From: Ruegeria sp. HKCCD7303
GTDB taxonomy: Bacteria > Pseudomonadota > Alphaproteobacteria > Rhodobacterales > Rhodobacteraceae
Assembly: GCF_013111185.1 (NCBI RefSeq)
Contig: NZ_WVRE01000005.1
Coordinates: 124,001-188,000 of the forward strand
DNA length: 64,000 nucleotides
Direction of reading: 5' to 3'
The notes under the pieces were generated by a model that worked only from the letters and a program-made list of their open reading frames with translations, had not been told where the DNA came from and did not search any database. Made by a program: the position numbers and the translations under genes. Shown here piece by piece: positions 36,876 through 45,162 of this stretch (position 1 is its first letter; every line of letters starts with the position of its first letter).

Positions 36876-37934
36876 ATGAAACGCGCGTTTTACGCTCTGA
36901 TCTGCCTGACTTTCGCCGTCATCGCACAGCAGAGCCTGGCACAGACCCTTTCCGTCACGACCGTGACACGCCCCCCGTTTTCTTATGTCGAGGACGGGGA
37001 TGAAACGGGTTTCTCGATGGACTTGCTTGCGGCACTGGCCGAGTCGCTGGGCTGGGACTATTCCGTCAACCGTGTGGACGCCTTTTCCGAAATGCTGGGT
37101 GCCGTACAAGACGGGTCTGCCGACCTAGCCATCGCCAATATCTCGATCACGGCGATGCGTGAAACACAGATGGATTTCAGTCAGCCGATCTTTGAGGCCG
37201 GGCTGCAGATCATGGTGCCGTCAGACGCGGTTCGTCGGCCCTCGCTGTTGCAGGCGTTGCTGTCCAAAGAACTCTTCATTGCTATCGGTCTGGCCTTTGC
37301 CATTCTACTGGGCGGCGGCATGTTGATGTGGAGCTTTGAGCGCCGCGCCCAACCTTATTTCGACCGCAAACTGAACGAAGCCTGGTTCCCGTCATTCTGG
37401 TGGGCGCTCAACTTGGTTGTGAATGGCGGCTTCGAAGAGCGGATGCCCCGCACCCCATTTGGGCGAATGTTGGGGGTCGTGCTGGTTGTGTCGTCGCTGT
37501 TCATTGTGTCGGTTTTCACCGCACGCATAACCTCGGTCATGACGGTAGACGCGATTACCGGCAGCGTGAACTCGGTCAACGATCTTTACGGCAAAAATGT
37601 CGGCACCATTTCCAACTCGACCGCGGCAAGTTTTCTAAACCGGCGTGAGATCGAATTCACCGGCTATCCCGGACTGGAGCAGATGCTGGACGCCTTCAAG
37701 GCCGAGGAACTTGACGCAGTCGTATTTGACGCGCCAGTCCTGTCCTATTTCGCCTCGCATGAGGGGCGGCGTATTGCGTCCATGACAGGCGGCATCTTCC
37801 TGCGCGAAAACTATGGCATCGCATTCCCGACAGGATCGCCGCTGGTCGAGGACGTCAATCAGGCTTTACTGTCACTGCGCGAAGATGGAACTTACGACGA
37901 AATTTACCGCAAGTGGTTCGGTACACGAAACTAG
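36876..37934 (+). CDS. Prokaryotic ionotropic-glutamate-receptor-like ligand-gated channel
   Basis: A 352-residue protein with a signal peptide (about 1-22), then the first half of a periplasmic amino-acid-binding domain (about 24-120; [13 protein letters not shown] carries the ligand arginine), a membrane insert and the second half of the binding domain (about 225-350; [11 protein letters not shown]). The insert has helix M1 (about 132-152), a pore loop (about 173-190) and helix M2 (about 196-216, followed by FTARITS). This is the GluR0 architecture. The pore reads [15 protein letters not shown] where GluR0 has a TVGYG potassium filter. ATG 36876 starts the signal peptide; the longer open frame upstream is antisense to dapE. 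Confidence 0.85.
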   Translation: MKRAFYALICLTFAVIAQQSLAQTLSVTTVTRPPFSYVEDGDETGFSMDLLAALAESLGWDYSVNRVDAFSEMLGAVQDGSADLAIANISITAMRETQMDFSQPIFEAGLQIMVPSDAVRRPSLLQALLSKELFIAIGLAFAILLGGGMLMWSFERRAQPYFDRKLNEAWFPSFWWALNLVVNGGFEERMPRTPFGRMLGVVLVVSSLFIVSVFTARITSVMTVDAITGSVNSVNDLYGKNVGTISNSTAASFLNRREIEFTGYPGLEQMLDAFKAEELDAVVFDAPVLSYFASHEGRRIASMTGGIFLRENYGIAFPTGSPLVEDVNQALLSLREDGTYDEIYRKWFGTRN

Positions 37935-38287
37935 GCTTCAGCCTCGTCGCCATAAAACGGTGTCATCTGCGCGACGATCACGGCGTTTTCGTCCAATGCG
38001 CGTTGCATTAGGGCACGCTCGTCCGGCTCTATGTCATGCCCTTGCGCTTCGCGTTCCGCCAAAGTGCCATACCCGGTGACATCCAGCGGCGCTGTATCGG
38101 CTTGCTTCAGAATGGCCACCGTTTCGCGCACGGCCTCGGCCTCGTCGACTCCGCTGGCATAGCAGATCAACGCCGCGCCGGTCGCCCCTTCGGGCAGCCC
38201 GTCACCATCCTTGCGACCGATCTGGACCAGAAGAGTATAAACTTGCTGACGCGAAGGTTTCTTTTGCTTTTCCATGCGCAGGGCCAT
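37931..38287 (-). CDS. Conserved hypothetical protein
   Basis: A 118-residue soluble, acidic protein ([60 protein letters not shown]). I do not recognise a named family. Its stop codon overlaps the stop of the channel gene on the other strand through a shared CTAG. Start is MALRMEK or, four codons later, MEKQKK; neither has a clear ribosome site. Codon use and composition look normal for the region. Confidence 0.7.
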   Translation of the reverse strand: MALRMEKQKKPSRQQVYTLLVQIGRKDGDGLPEGATGAALICYASGVDEAEAVRETVAILKQADTAPLDVTGYGTLAEREAQGHDIEPDERALMQRALDENAVIVAQMTPFYGDEAEA

Positions 38288-38391
38288 AGCTGCGTGCCCG
38301 CCGACGGTCAAGAAGCCCAGAATTGCAGACGGGCAATCTGGCGTCCATAGTACCGGTAAACAGCCGAACCATGACAACACAGGACCATTTC

Positions 38392-38727
38392 ATGACATAT
38401 CCCGATTTCATCACAGCATTTCCCAGCCTCGACGTCCCTTTCCCCGAAGATGTAGTTCAGACCGCTGTGATCCGGTCGGATGCTGGGCTGGTGGCGTTTT
38501 TTACTTTTCTCAAGGATTTTGAACTGCCCGCACATTCTCACAAAGCCCAATGGGGCACTGTCGTCGAGGGTGAGGTCGAACTGACCATCGGCACCGAGAC
38601 CAGAATATACCGCCCGGGCGACAGCTATTCGATCCCTTCGGGTGTCGAACACGGTGGCAAGATCAAAGCGGGTTCTCGTGTGATTGACGTTTTTGAAGAA
38701 CCAGACCGCTATCCGGTGAAGGCATAA
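38392..38727 (+). CDS. Cupin-domain protein
   Basis: A 111-residue single cupin. LPAHSHKAQWGTVVEGEVEL supplies the two histidines and glutamate of motif 1 and YSIPSGVEHGG the histidine of motif 2. Such proteins bind a metal and may be sugar-binding, enzymatic or regulatory; function is unknown. ATG 38392 is chosen because AGGA lies eight bases upstream, unlike the ATG seven codons earlier. Confidence 0.82.
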   Translation: MTYPDFITAFPSLDVPFPEDVVQTAVIRSDAGLVAFFTFLKDFELPAHSHKAQWGTVVEGEVELTIGTETRIYRPGDSYSIPSGVEHGGKIKAGSRVIDVFEEPDRYPVKA

Positions 38728-38732
38728 GGCTC

Positions 38733-38764
38733 AAAAAAGGGCTGCAGCGCAAGCTACAGCCCTT
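38733..38764. terminator. Bidirectional terminator between cupin gene and dapD
   Basis: AAGGGCTG (38737-38744) pairs with CAGCCCTT (38757-38764) and an inner AGC/GCT pairs around GCAA. A run of six A residues on the left provides a U-tract for dapD on the minus strand, so it serves convergent genes. Confidence 0.82.
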
Positions 38765-38784
38765 CTTGGAGGATATACGGCAAT

Positions 38785-39612
38785 TTAGTCGCGCAGCAAT
38801 TCGTTGATGCCGGTTTTCGAGCGTGTCTTTTCATCCACCCGTTTCACGATCACGGCACAGTACAGGCTGATGTTGTTCTTGGAAGGCATCGAACCGGCAA
38901 CAACCACCGAATAGGGCGGCACTTCGCCATAGGTGACTTCGCCGGTTTCACGGTCCACGATTTTGGTGGATTTGCCGATGAACACGCCCATGCCCAGAAC
39001 CGAACCTTCGCGTACGATACAACCCTCGACCACTTCGGAACGGGCACCGATAAAGCAATTGTCTTCGATGATGGTCGGTCCGGCCTGCATGGGCTCAAGG
39101 ACACCACCGATGCCGACGCCCCCCGACAGGTGAACGTTCTTGCCGATCTGCGCACAGGATCCAACGGTGGCCCATGTATCAACCATGGTGCCTTCATCGA
39201 CATAAGCGCCCAGGTTCACAAAAGACGGCATCAGAACAGCGCCGGGTGCGATATAGGCAGACTTGCGGACAACGCAGTTCGGCACAGCACGGAACCCGGC
39301 GGCTTGCCATTGGCTTGCGTCCCAACCGGCGAACTTGCTGTCCACCTTGTCCCACCAGCCGCCAGCCTGCGGACCACCGGACTGGATTTCCATATCCTTG
39401 ATGCGAAAGCCCAGCAGAACCGCTTTCTTGGCCCACTGGTTCACGTGCCAGTCGCCATTTTCAAGCTTTTCCGCAACACGCAGCGATCCGCTGTCCAGCG
39501 CGTTCAGCGTATCCTCGATCGCTTCACGCTGTTCGCCGGTGGTGGCGGGCGTGATTGTGTCGCGCGCCTCCCAGGCGGCTTCGATGGCGGCTTCCAGTTG
39601 CGCGTTGGACAT
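38785..39612 (-). CDS. dapD: Tetrahydrodipicolinate N-succinyltransferase
   Basis: A 275-residue left-handed beta-helix acyltransferase that succinylates tetrahydrodipicolinate in the lysine pathway using succinyl-CoA. Hexapeptide repeats run through about 115-220 ([37 protein letters not shown]). It supplies the substrate chain later cleaved by DapE, also in this window. It stands between the terminator at 38733 and a divergently unrelated GntR gene. Confidence 0.96.
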   Translation of the reverse strand: MSNAQLEAAIEAAWEARDTITPATTGEQREAIEDTLNALDSGSLRVAEKLENGDWHVNQWAKKAVLLGFRIKDMEIQSGGPQAGGWWDKVDSKFAGWDASQWQAAGFRAVPNCVVRKSAYIAPGAVLMPSFVNLGAYVDEGTMVDTWATVGSCAQIGKNVHLSGGVGIGGVLEPMQAGPTIIEDNCFIGARSEVVEGCIVREGSVLGMGVFIGKSTKIVDRETGEVTYGEVPPYSVVVAGSMPSKNNISLYCAVIVKRVDEKTRSKTGINELLRD

Positions 39613-39721
39613 GGGGCGTCTCCCTACAGAATCTGTTCGTGTCGGTTTGGCCTATACGCAAGTGGAAACAATGGTGCAATGCGACGAACATGGATCATTT
39701 TGCGTCTGAAACGGCCTTTCG

Positions 39722-40321
39722 TCAGCTTGCGCGGCGTATATGGCGGGTCAGGATGCCCTTGGCGGTGCTCAGATCCCTGCGCCTGAGGGCCTGAACCAGC
39801 GCGGCGTGATCCTTGTCTACCTGCTGCACCCATTTTGACCGCCAATGTGCGAACAGGTGGCGCGCGCTTGCGATATGCAGATCGTCAATGGCGTGCAAAA
39901 GCCGGGGTAGGCCACAAGGTGTCAGAATGGCACGATGGAACGCTCGGTTCAAAGCTTCCCATTGCGGCATCGTCTGCGCCTCATCACAGGCGATGCGTGC
40001 GCGATCGATCTTGTCCAACGCGACCGGAGACATGTTCTGCACGGATTGCTGCAACGCAAGGGTCTCTAACGCCACTCGCATTTCTATCACCTCACGCACT
40101 TCTGCCGGGTCCAGCGCGGTGACGCGCATCCCGCGGCGAGGCTCATGCCGGGCCAATCCATGCGCCTCAAGCCGCAACAGGGCTTCACGTACAGGGACGT
40201 GACTGGTGTCAAATTGGCGGGCAATATGGTCTTGCCGCAGCTTTTCCCCGGCCTCAAGCTCTCCGGTGATGATTTGCTGGCTCAGGTTTTGGTAGATCGT
40301 GTCGGAAATCGTAGCGGACAT
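39722..40321 (-). CDS. GntR-family (FCD) transcriptional regulator
   Basis: A 199-residue regulator. The winged helix (about 6-70; IYQNLSQQIITGELEAGEKL, VPVREALLRLEAHGLA) is followed by an FCD domain (about 78-195). It lies 44 bases downstream of the dehydratase gene on the same strand, so it may be co-transcribed or control it. A near-palindrome immediately before the start could be its operator. Confidence 0.86.
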   Translation of the reverse strand: MSATISDTIYQNLSQQIITGELEAGEKLRQDHIARQFDTSHVPVREALLRLEAHGLARHEPRRGMRVTALDPAEVREVIEMRVALETLALQQSVQNMSPVALDKIDRARIACDEAQTMPQWEALNRAFHRAILTPCGLPRLLHAIDDLHIASARHLFAHWRSKWVQQVDKDHAALVQALRRRDLSTAKGILTRHIRRAS

Positions 40322-40339
40322 GGATTATAGATAAAATCC
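40322..40339. promoter_or_regulatory. Candidate operator of the GntR regulator
   Basis: GGATT (40322-40326) and AATCC (40335-40339) flank an inner TTAT/ATAA pair, an 18-bp element with seven of nine pairs matching. It directly abuts the start codon of the GntR gene. Confidence 0.4.
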
Positions 40340-40365
40340 GCCCTACCCGTTCACAAGCCGATAAT

Positions 40366-41277
40366 TCACCCTGCAAACGGGTCCGGTGCAATATTTGCGC
40401 CGCACAGCAGAACGGCAACACGCTCATCCGGTTCAGGCTGGTAGACACCCGACGCCAATGCAGCCAAGGCTGCTGCGCCTGCGGGCTCCACCAAAATGCG
40501 GTGGCTCTGCCAAAGCGCCTTTTGCGCATCCGCAATCGCGTCATCCGATACCAGAACCGAGCTCATGCCTTGCGCCAGATCGAAACAGATCTGTCCGATC
40601 CGCCGCGCGCCCAGCGCATTTGCAGCGATACCCGAGACAGATACATCCACCGGCTTACCCGCCTGTAACGCAGCGTTCAGCGCGCACGAGGTTTCAGGTT
40701 CGACTGCAACGACCTTGCGCGCGCCGTCAAACCACGCCAGCGCACCGGCAATAAGACCGCCGCCACCCACAGCAACCAGAACCGTATCGGCCTGCAACCC
40801 CTGAGCATCCCATTCGGCAAAACAGGTCCCTTGCCCCGCCACTGTCGCCGGGGCGTCATAGGCGTGAATTTGCATGGCACCAGTAGCTGCCTCATGTTCT
40901 TGCGCCGCGGTCAGCGCGTTGGCGTATTCGCCGGACACGACGCTTAGATCCGCGCCAGTTTGCCGGATCAGCGCGATTTTCGACGGACCTGCCAGTTCCG
41001 GTACGAATATCTTGGCGGGATAGCCCAGCGTCTGCGCAGCATAAGCAGCCGCCGCACCATGGTTGCCCCCGGACGCGGCCACAACGCCTGCCTGTGGCAC
41101 GTCCATGCTGAGCAATGTGTTGAACGCGCCCCGTGCCTTGAAACTGCCAGTGTGCTGCATGTGCTCGAGTTTTAGCTCGATCGGATAGCCCGGAATGCGG
41201 CTTTCCATCACTGGGGTCACTTGTGCATATCCGGCGATACGGTCGCGGGCTTTTGAAATTTCACTTTTCCAATTCAT
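40366..41277 (-). CDS. PLP-dependent threonine/serine dehydratase-like protein
   Basis: A 303-residue fold type II PLP enzyme. The PLP lysine is in HTGSFKARGAF (about 44), ASGGNHGAAAA binds substrate and VAVGGGGLIAGA holds the phosphate. It lacks the C-terminal regulatory domain of biosynthetic IlvA, so it resembles catabolic threonine/serine dehydratases or related racemase/lyase proteins. The neighbouring GntR gene suggests regulated amino acid breakdown. Substrate is not determined. Confidence 0.83.
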   Translation of the reverse strand: MNWKSEISKARDRIAGYAQVTPVMESRIPGYPIELKLEHMQHTGSFKARGAFNTLLSMDVPQAGVVAASGGNHGAAAAYAAQTLGYPAKIFVPELAGPSKIALIRQTGADLSVVSGEYANALTAAQEHEAATGAMQIHAYDAPATVAGQGTCFAEWDAQGLQADTVLVAVGGGGLIAGALAWFDGARKVVAVEPETSCALNAALQAGKPVDVSVSGIAANALGARRIGQICFDLAQGMSSVLVSDDAIADAQKALWQSHRILVEPAGAAALAALASGVYQPEPDERVAVLLCGANIAPDPFAG

Positions 41278-41356
41278 TCTTGTCTTTCCGTGACTGGCGC
41301 TCTGATCGCGAACCCTATAGCTGTTTCATGAACACGCAAGCAGGGATCGATCACCT

Positions 41357-42199
41357 ATGAGAGAAGACCGCCACAATCCGTTCCGCGACGCGCAGACCGA
41401 CCGCTCGACCGCGAGTGAGGTTCCGGACACGCCGCAGACGCGTTCACCTGCCTATCGCCTTGCCTTTGCCGATGACGAATTCTTGTGCCGGGACGAATTG
41501 CGCCCGGTGCGTCTGCAACTGGAATTGCTGAAGCCCGAGATGATCATGATCGAGCGCGAGATCACCTCGACCATTGTGATGTTCGGCGGCGCGCGCATTC
41601 CGGAACCGTCGCAGAAACACACGGCGCGAACAGAGACTTTGGCCGGGTTGTCACAATATTACGATGAGGCGCGTGAGTTCGCGCGGCTAATGACCGAAAA
41701 GTCAAACGAAACCGGATGCCGTGAGAACGTCATCGTCACCGGCGGTGGTCCCGGTGTGATGGAGGCCGGAAACCGTGGCGCGCAGGACGCGGGTGGGTGT
41801 TCGATCGGCTTGAATATCGTGCTGCCGCATGAACAGGCGCCGAACCTCTATGTGACGCCGGACCTCAGCTTCAACTTCCATTACTTTGCCATTCGCAAGA
41901 TGCATTTCCTGATGCGCGCCCGCGCCATCACCATCTTCCCCGGCGGTTTTGGCACCATGGATGAACTGTTCGAATCCCTGACCCTGATCCAGACCGGGCG
42001 GATGGACCGCGTGCCCTTCCTGCTGTTTGGCCGCGAATTCTGGGAAAAGGTCATCAATTGGGAAGCGCTGGCCGATGCCGGCACCATCTCGGAAGAAGAC
42101 CTCGACCTGTTCCGGTTCGTCGACACCGCGCAAGAGGCGGTCGAGATCATCGAGAACTGGGAACCCGCCCCGCCCCGCGACGAAATTCCGGGGCGCTGA
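41357..42199 (+). CDS. LOG-family protein (TIGR00730-type nucleotide phosphoribohydrolase)
   Basis: A 280-residue Rossmann-fold protein long misannotated as lysine decarboxylase. The diagnostic GGGPGVMEAGNRGA (about 131) and PGGFGTMDELFE (about 196) motifs are present. LOG enzymes split nucleoside 5'-monophosphates such as cytokinin ribosides; long bacterial forms like this act on purine or pyrimidine monophosphates in some species. The N-terminal 80 residues are an extension before the core. It is three bases upstream of the lyase gene, so the two share a transcript. Confidence 0.87.
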   Translation: MREDRHNPFRDAQTDRSTASEVPDTPQTRSPAYRLAFADDEFLCRDELRPVRLQLELLKPEMIMIEREITSTIVMFGGARIPEPSQKHTARTETLAGLSQYYDEAREFARLMTEKSNETGCRENVIVTGGGPGVMEAGNRGAQDAGGCSIGLNIVLPHEQAPNLYVTPDLSFNFHYFAIRKMHFLMRARAITIFPGGFGTMDELFESLTLIQTGRMDRVPFLLFGREFWEKVINWEALADAGTISEEDLDLFRFVDTAQEAVEIIENWEPAPPRDEIPGR

Positions 42200-42202
42200 G
42201 CT

Positions 42203-43300
42203 ATGGCTTCTAAAACCGGAGAGATGCTGCACCTGCGCGGCAACGCGTTGAACGCCGGTGAGCCGGTAACCCTGCCACTGACCCAAAGCAGCATGTACCA
42301 CCTGCCCGGCGTGACGGAAGGTTTGCGCACCTATGGCCGCGTCGACAACCCAACCTGGGAGCATCTGGAACATGTTCTGGCCCATCTGGAGGACGCACCC
42401 TGCCTGACATTCCCTTCGGGGATGGCAGCGATCTCGGCAGCGTTGTTCGCGACCCTGAAGGCCGGATCACGCCTGCTGATCCCGTCGGACGGGTACTACG
42501 TGACACGCCTGCTGGCGGATCGTTTCCTTTCAGGTCTGGGCGTGACCGTTGAGGAACGACCCACTGCCGCCTTTACCAACGGCGGTTTTGACGGGTTCGA
42601 TGTTGTCTTTGTAGAAAGCCCCTCGAACCCCGGTTTGGATATGATCGATCTGGCAGCGGTTGCTGAACAGGCGCGCGCAGCCGGGGGAGTGACCATTGCC
42701 GACAACACGACGATGACCCCGCTGGGTCAACGCCCACTGGAACTGGGCATCGATGTGGTTGTATCGTCAGATACCAAGGCGATGGGCGGGCATTCCGACA
42801 TGCTGATGGGCCATGTGGCCAGCCGCAACAACGATATCATGGAACGGGTCGAGGAATGGCGAAAAGTGTCCGGATCAATCCCCGGACCGCATGAGGCGTG
42901 GCTGCTGCATCGCGGGCTGGAAACGCTGGATGTACGCTTTGACCGTATGTGCAGCTCGGCGCAGGTGTTGGCCGAACGTTTGGCGTCACATCCCACAGTG
43001 AAACAGGTCCGCTATCCAGGTCTGCCGGGCGATCCATCCCACAAACTGGCACAGTCACAGACGGCACGCTTCGGGTTTCTGCTGTCCCTGACACTGGAAA
43101 GTGAAGAGAAAGCCGAAGCCTTCATCAACGCTTGCCCCCTTCTGCGCCCCGCCACTTCTTTCGGAGGGGTCCACAGTTCAGCCGAACGTCGCGCGCGATG
43201 GGGCGACGATGTCGATCCCGCCTTCATCCGCCTGTCCGTCGGATGCGAACCTGTAGAAGAACTGTGGCAAGCCATCGAGGCCAGCCTGAACGCGCTGTGA
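42203..43300 (+). CDS. Cystathionine gamma-synthase/beta-lyase family PLP enzyme
   Basis: A 365-residue fold type I enzyme of transsulfuration. Typical segments are YGRVDNPTWEHLE, FPSGMAAISAAL, DNTTMTPLGQRPLELGID and the PLP lysine in SSDTKAMGGHSDMLMG (about 192). It most resembles cystathionine beta-lyases, which make homocysteine for methionine synthesis, but the family is hard to split by eye. Its stop lies directly against the stop of the convergent membrane protein gene. Confidence 0.85.
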   Translation: MASKTGEMLHLRGNALNAGEPVTLPLTQSSMYHLPGVTEGLRTYGRVDNPTWEHLEHVLAHLEDAPCLTFPSGMAAISAALFATLKAGSRLLIPSDGYYVTRLLADRFLSGLGVTVEERPTAAFTNGGFDGFDVVFVESPSNPGLDMIDLAAVAEQARAAGGVTIADNTTMTPLGQRPLELGIDVVVSSDTKAMGGHSDMLMGHVASRNNDIMERVEEWRKVSGSIPGPHEAWLLHRGLETLDVRFDRMCSSAQVLAERLASHPTVKQVRYPGLPGDPSHKLAQSQTARFGFLLSLTLESEEKAEAFINACPLLRPATSFGGVHSSAERRARWGDDVDPAFIRLSVGCEPVEELWQAIEASLNAL

Positions 43301-43684
43301 TTACTTCTTGGCTTCGCGCAGTTCTTTGAACACGTAGATCGGCAGCACAACGCTGGCGATCAGCGCCCCCAGCCAGACCAACAGCGTTGCTCCCAACAGG
43401 TTCGCAACTCCACCTACGGTCAGCCCAGCGGTTATCAGATCAGTCACCAACAGGCCTACAAAGGTCACGATCAAAGCAATCCCGCCCTTCAGCGCAGGCG
43501 CTTTCTTTTCACCCAGCTTCAGGATCAGGGGTTCGGCAATCAGCTGCACCACGGTGAAGACGATTACAACGACGATGAAAGAGATCGGCTTGATCGCAAA
43601 TCCTGACAACAACAGCGAGGCAAGCAATAACCCAATGGCATTCCCGGCCAGCAAGGCCAGAGCCGACTTAATTCTACGAGACAT
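43301..43684 (-). CDS. Phage-holin-4-superfamily-like small membrane protein
   Basis: A 127-residue protein with four hydrophobic segments (about 5-25, 32-52, 64-86, 92-118). The pattern LISGFAIKP-like, VVQLIAEPLILKL and ALIVTFVGLLVTDLI matches the four-TM holin-like (phage_holin_4_2) proteins widespread in bacterial chromosomes without phages. No phage genes are nearby, so a lysis role is not implied. GGAG precedes ATG 43684. Confidence 0.7.
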   Translation of the reverse strand: MSRRIKSALALLAGNAIGLLLASLLLSGFAIKPISFIVVVIVFTVVQLIAEPLILKLGEKKAPALKGGIALIVTFVGLLVTDLITAGLTVGGVANLLGATLLVWLGALIASVVLPIYVFKELREAKK

Positions 43685-43843
43685 GAGACGATCTCCGTCA
43701 ATCAACAATTAGAAACATGCAGATGTTAACAGACCTGCAGGATTTTACGAGGCAATTCAATCGTCTCTTCCTTTTGACCCGTTGAAATCGCATGGTAGAA
43801 GACATTCATCAAGATCAGACATGCCCTGACCCGTGAGAGTGAG

Positions 43844-44764
43844 ATGAGCGACGATCCCTATTCCGTTCTTGGCGTGGCAAAAGACGCCAGCGCCGCCGAG
43901 ATCAAGAAAGCCTATCGGCGCATTGCCAAGGAATGCCATCCGGACCTGAAGCCCGGCGATGCCGAGGCTGAGGCCAAGTTCAAAGCCGCCGCCGCAGCCT
44001 ACGATTTGCTGAAAGACCCGGAAACCCGTGCCCGGTATGACAATGGCGAGATTGACGCCTCGGGTCAGGAACGCCCGCAACAGCAGTTTTACCGTGAATA
44101 TGCCGAAGCCGCTGGCAACCCCTATCGCGGACGTCAGGCAGACCCGGACGACATGTCCGACATCTTCGCCGAATTCATGCGCGGGCGTGGCGGGTTTGGC
44201 GGCCAGCGCGGCCATGAGTTTCACGCGCCGGGGCACAACCTGAACTATTCGCTGCAGATCAGTTTTCTGGATGCCGTGTTCGGTGCCAGTCAGAAACTGA
44301 CCTTGCCAGACGGCGACCGGATCGAAGTGAAGATCCCGGCTGGAATTACCGAGGGTCAAACCATCCGCCTGAGGGGCAAAGGGGCCCCGGGATATGGCGA
44401 AGGCCCTCCGGGCGATGCTCTGGTAACTGTTTCGGTGGCCAGTCATCCGGTCTTTGATCGCCACGGCGACGACATCCATATTACGCTGCCCATCACGATT
44501 GACGAGGCCATACTGGGTGGCAAAGTCCCAGCTCCGACCATCGACGGTGGCGTGAATGTCAGCGTACCGGCGGGCACCAGCAGTGGTAAAACCCTGCGAT
44601 TGCGGGGCAAGGGTGTCAAAAAACGCGGCTCGTCCGAGCGTGGGGATCAGTTGATCGAACTGACCGTCTCGATGCCCGAGAAAATCGATGACGATCTGAA
44701 ACAGTTCATGGAGACCTGGCGCGAGACGCACAGCTACGACCCGCGGAAAGGAATGCCGTCATGA
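43844..44764 (+). CDS. cbpA: DnaJ-like co-chaperone (CbpA type)
   Basis: A 306-residue J-domain protein. DDPYSVLGVAKDASAAEIKK and the HPD motif in AKECHPDLK (about 32) form the J domain; a Gly-rich linker (GRGGFGGQRG) is followed by the two C-terminal beta domains (about 125-290; IPAGITEGQTIRLRGKG twice in related form). There is no zinc-finger region, so it is CbpA-like and not DnaJ. It stimulates DnaK ATPase. It overlaps the CbpM gene by four bases. Confidence 0.9.
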   Translation: MSDDPYSVLGVAKDASAAEIKKAYRRIAKECHPDLKPGDAEAEAKFKAAAAAYDLLKDPETRARYDNGEIDASGQERPQQQFYREYAEAAGNPYRGRQADPDDMSDIFAEFMRGRGGFGGQRGHEFHAPGHNLNYSLQISFLDAVFGASQKLTLPDGDRIEVKIPAGITEGQTIRLRGKGAPGYGEGPPGDALVTVSVASHPVFDRHGDDIHITLPITIDEAILGGKVPAPTIDGGVNVSVPAGTSSGKTLRLRGKGVKKRGSSERGDQLIELTVSMPEKIDDDLKQFMETWRETHSYDPRKGMPS

Positions 44765-45099
44765 CCCTGACCGAGAAGGAACTGATCGAAACCGTCGCCC
44801 GACTGACCTCGGATCGGCTGACCGAATATCTGGCGGCCGAGATTGTGATCCCCGAACAATCAGACCAAGGGCTGATCTATCACAGCATCGACGTCGCCCG
44901 TCTGGAACTGGCCTGCGAGTTGCACGAACAGTACGACATGGAGGCAGATGCGCTGTCGATGATGATCTCGCTGATTGATCAGATGCACGGGCTACGGGCC
45001 GAACTGCGCGAGGTTCTGAACGCGGTCGAGGCTCAACCCGAACCGGTGCGTCAGCAACTGGTTGAAGTGATCGGCACAGCGCGGTTCCGTCGCAGATAA
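44761..45099 (+). CDS. cbpM: CbpM-like chaperone modulator
   Basis: A 112-residue MerR-like helical protein. In E. coli CbpM binds the J domain of CbpA and inhibits it. The N-terminal helix-turn-helix-like part and the following coiled region (ELACELHEQYDMEADALSMM, LIDQMHGLRAELREVLNAV) fit, and the ATGA overlap with the J-protein gene matches the E. coli cbpA-cbpM pair. Sequence alone would be weaker evidence than context. Confidence 0.8.
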   Translation: MTLTEKELIETVARLTSDRLTEYLAAEIVIPEQSDQGLIYHSIDVARLELACELHEQYDMEADALSMMISLIDQMHGLRAELREVLNAVEAQPEPVRQQLVEVIGTARFRRR

Positions 45100-45162
45100 C
45101 GGGGTTTTGGACTCGACCCATTTGGCGTAGAAGGCCGCCTTGATCCTTTGCCAGGTGGCTCT

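Noticed and set aside
43301..43684. Evidence of a prophage from a holin-like gene
   Set aside because: Four-TM holin-like proteins are common on chromosomes, and no phage structural, integrase or lysis gene is nearby.
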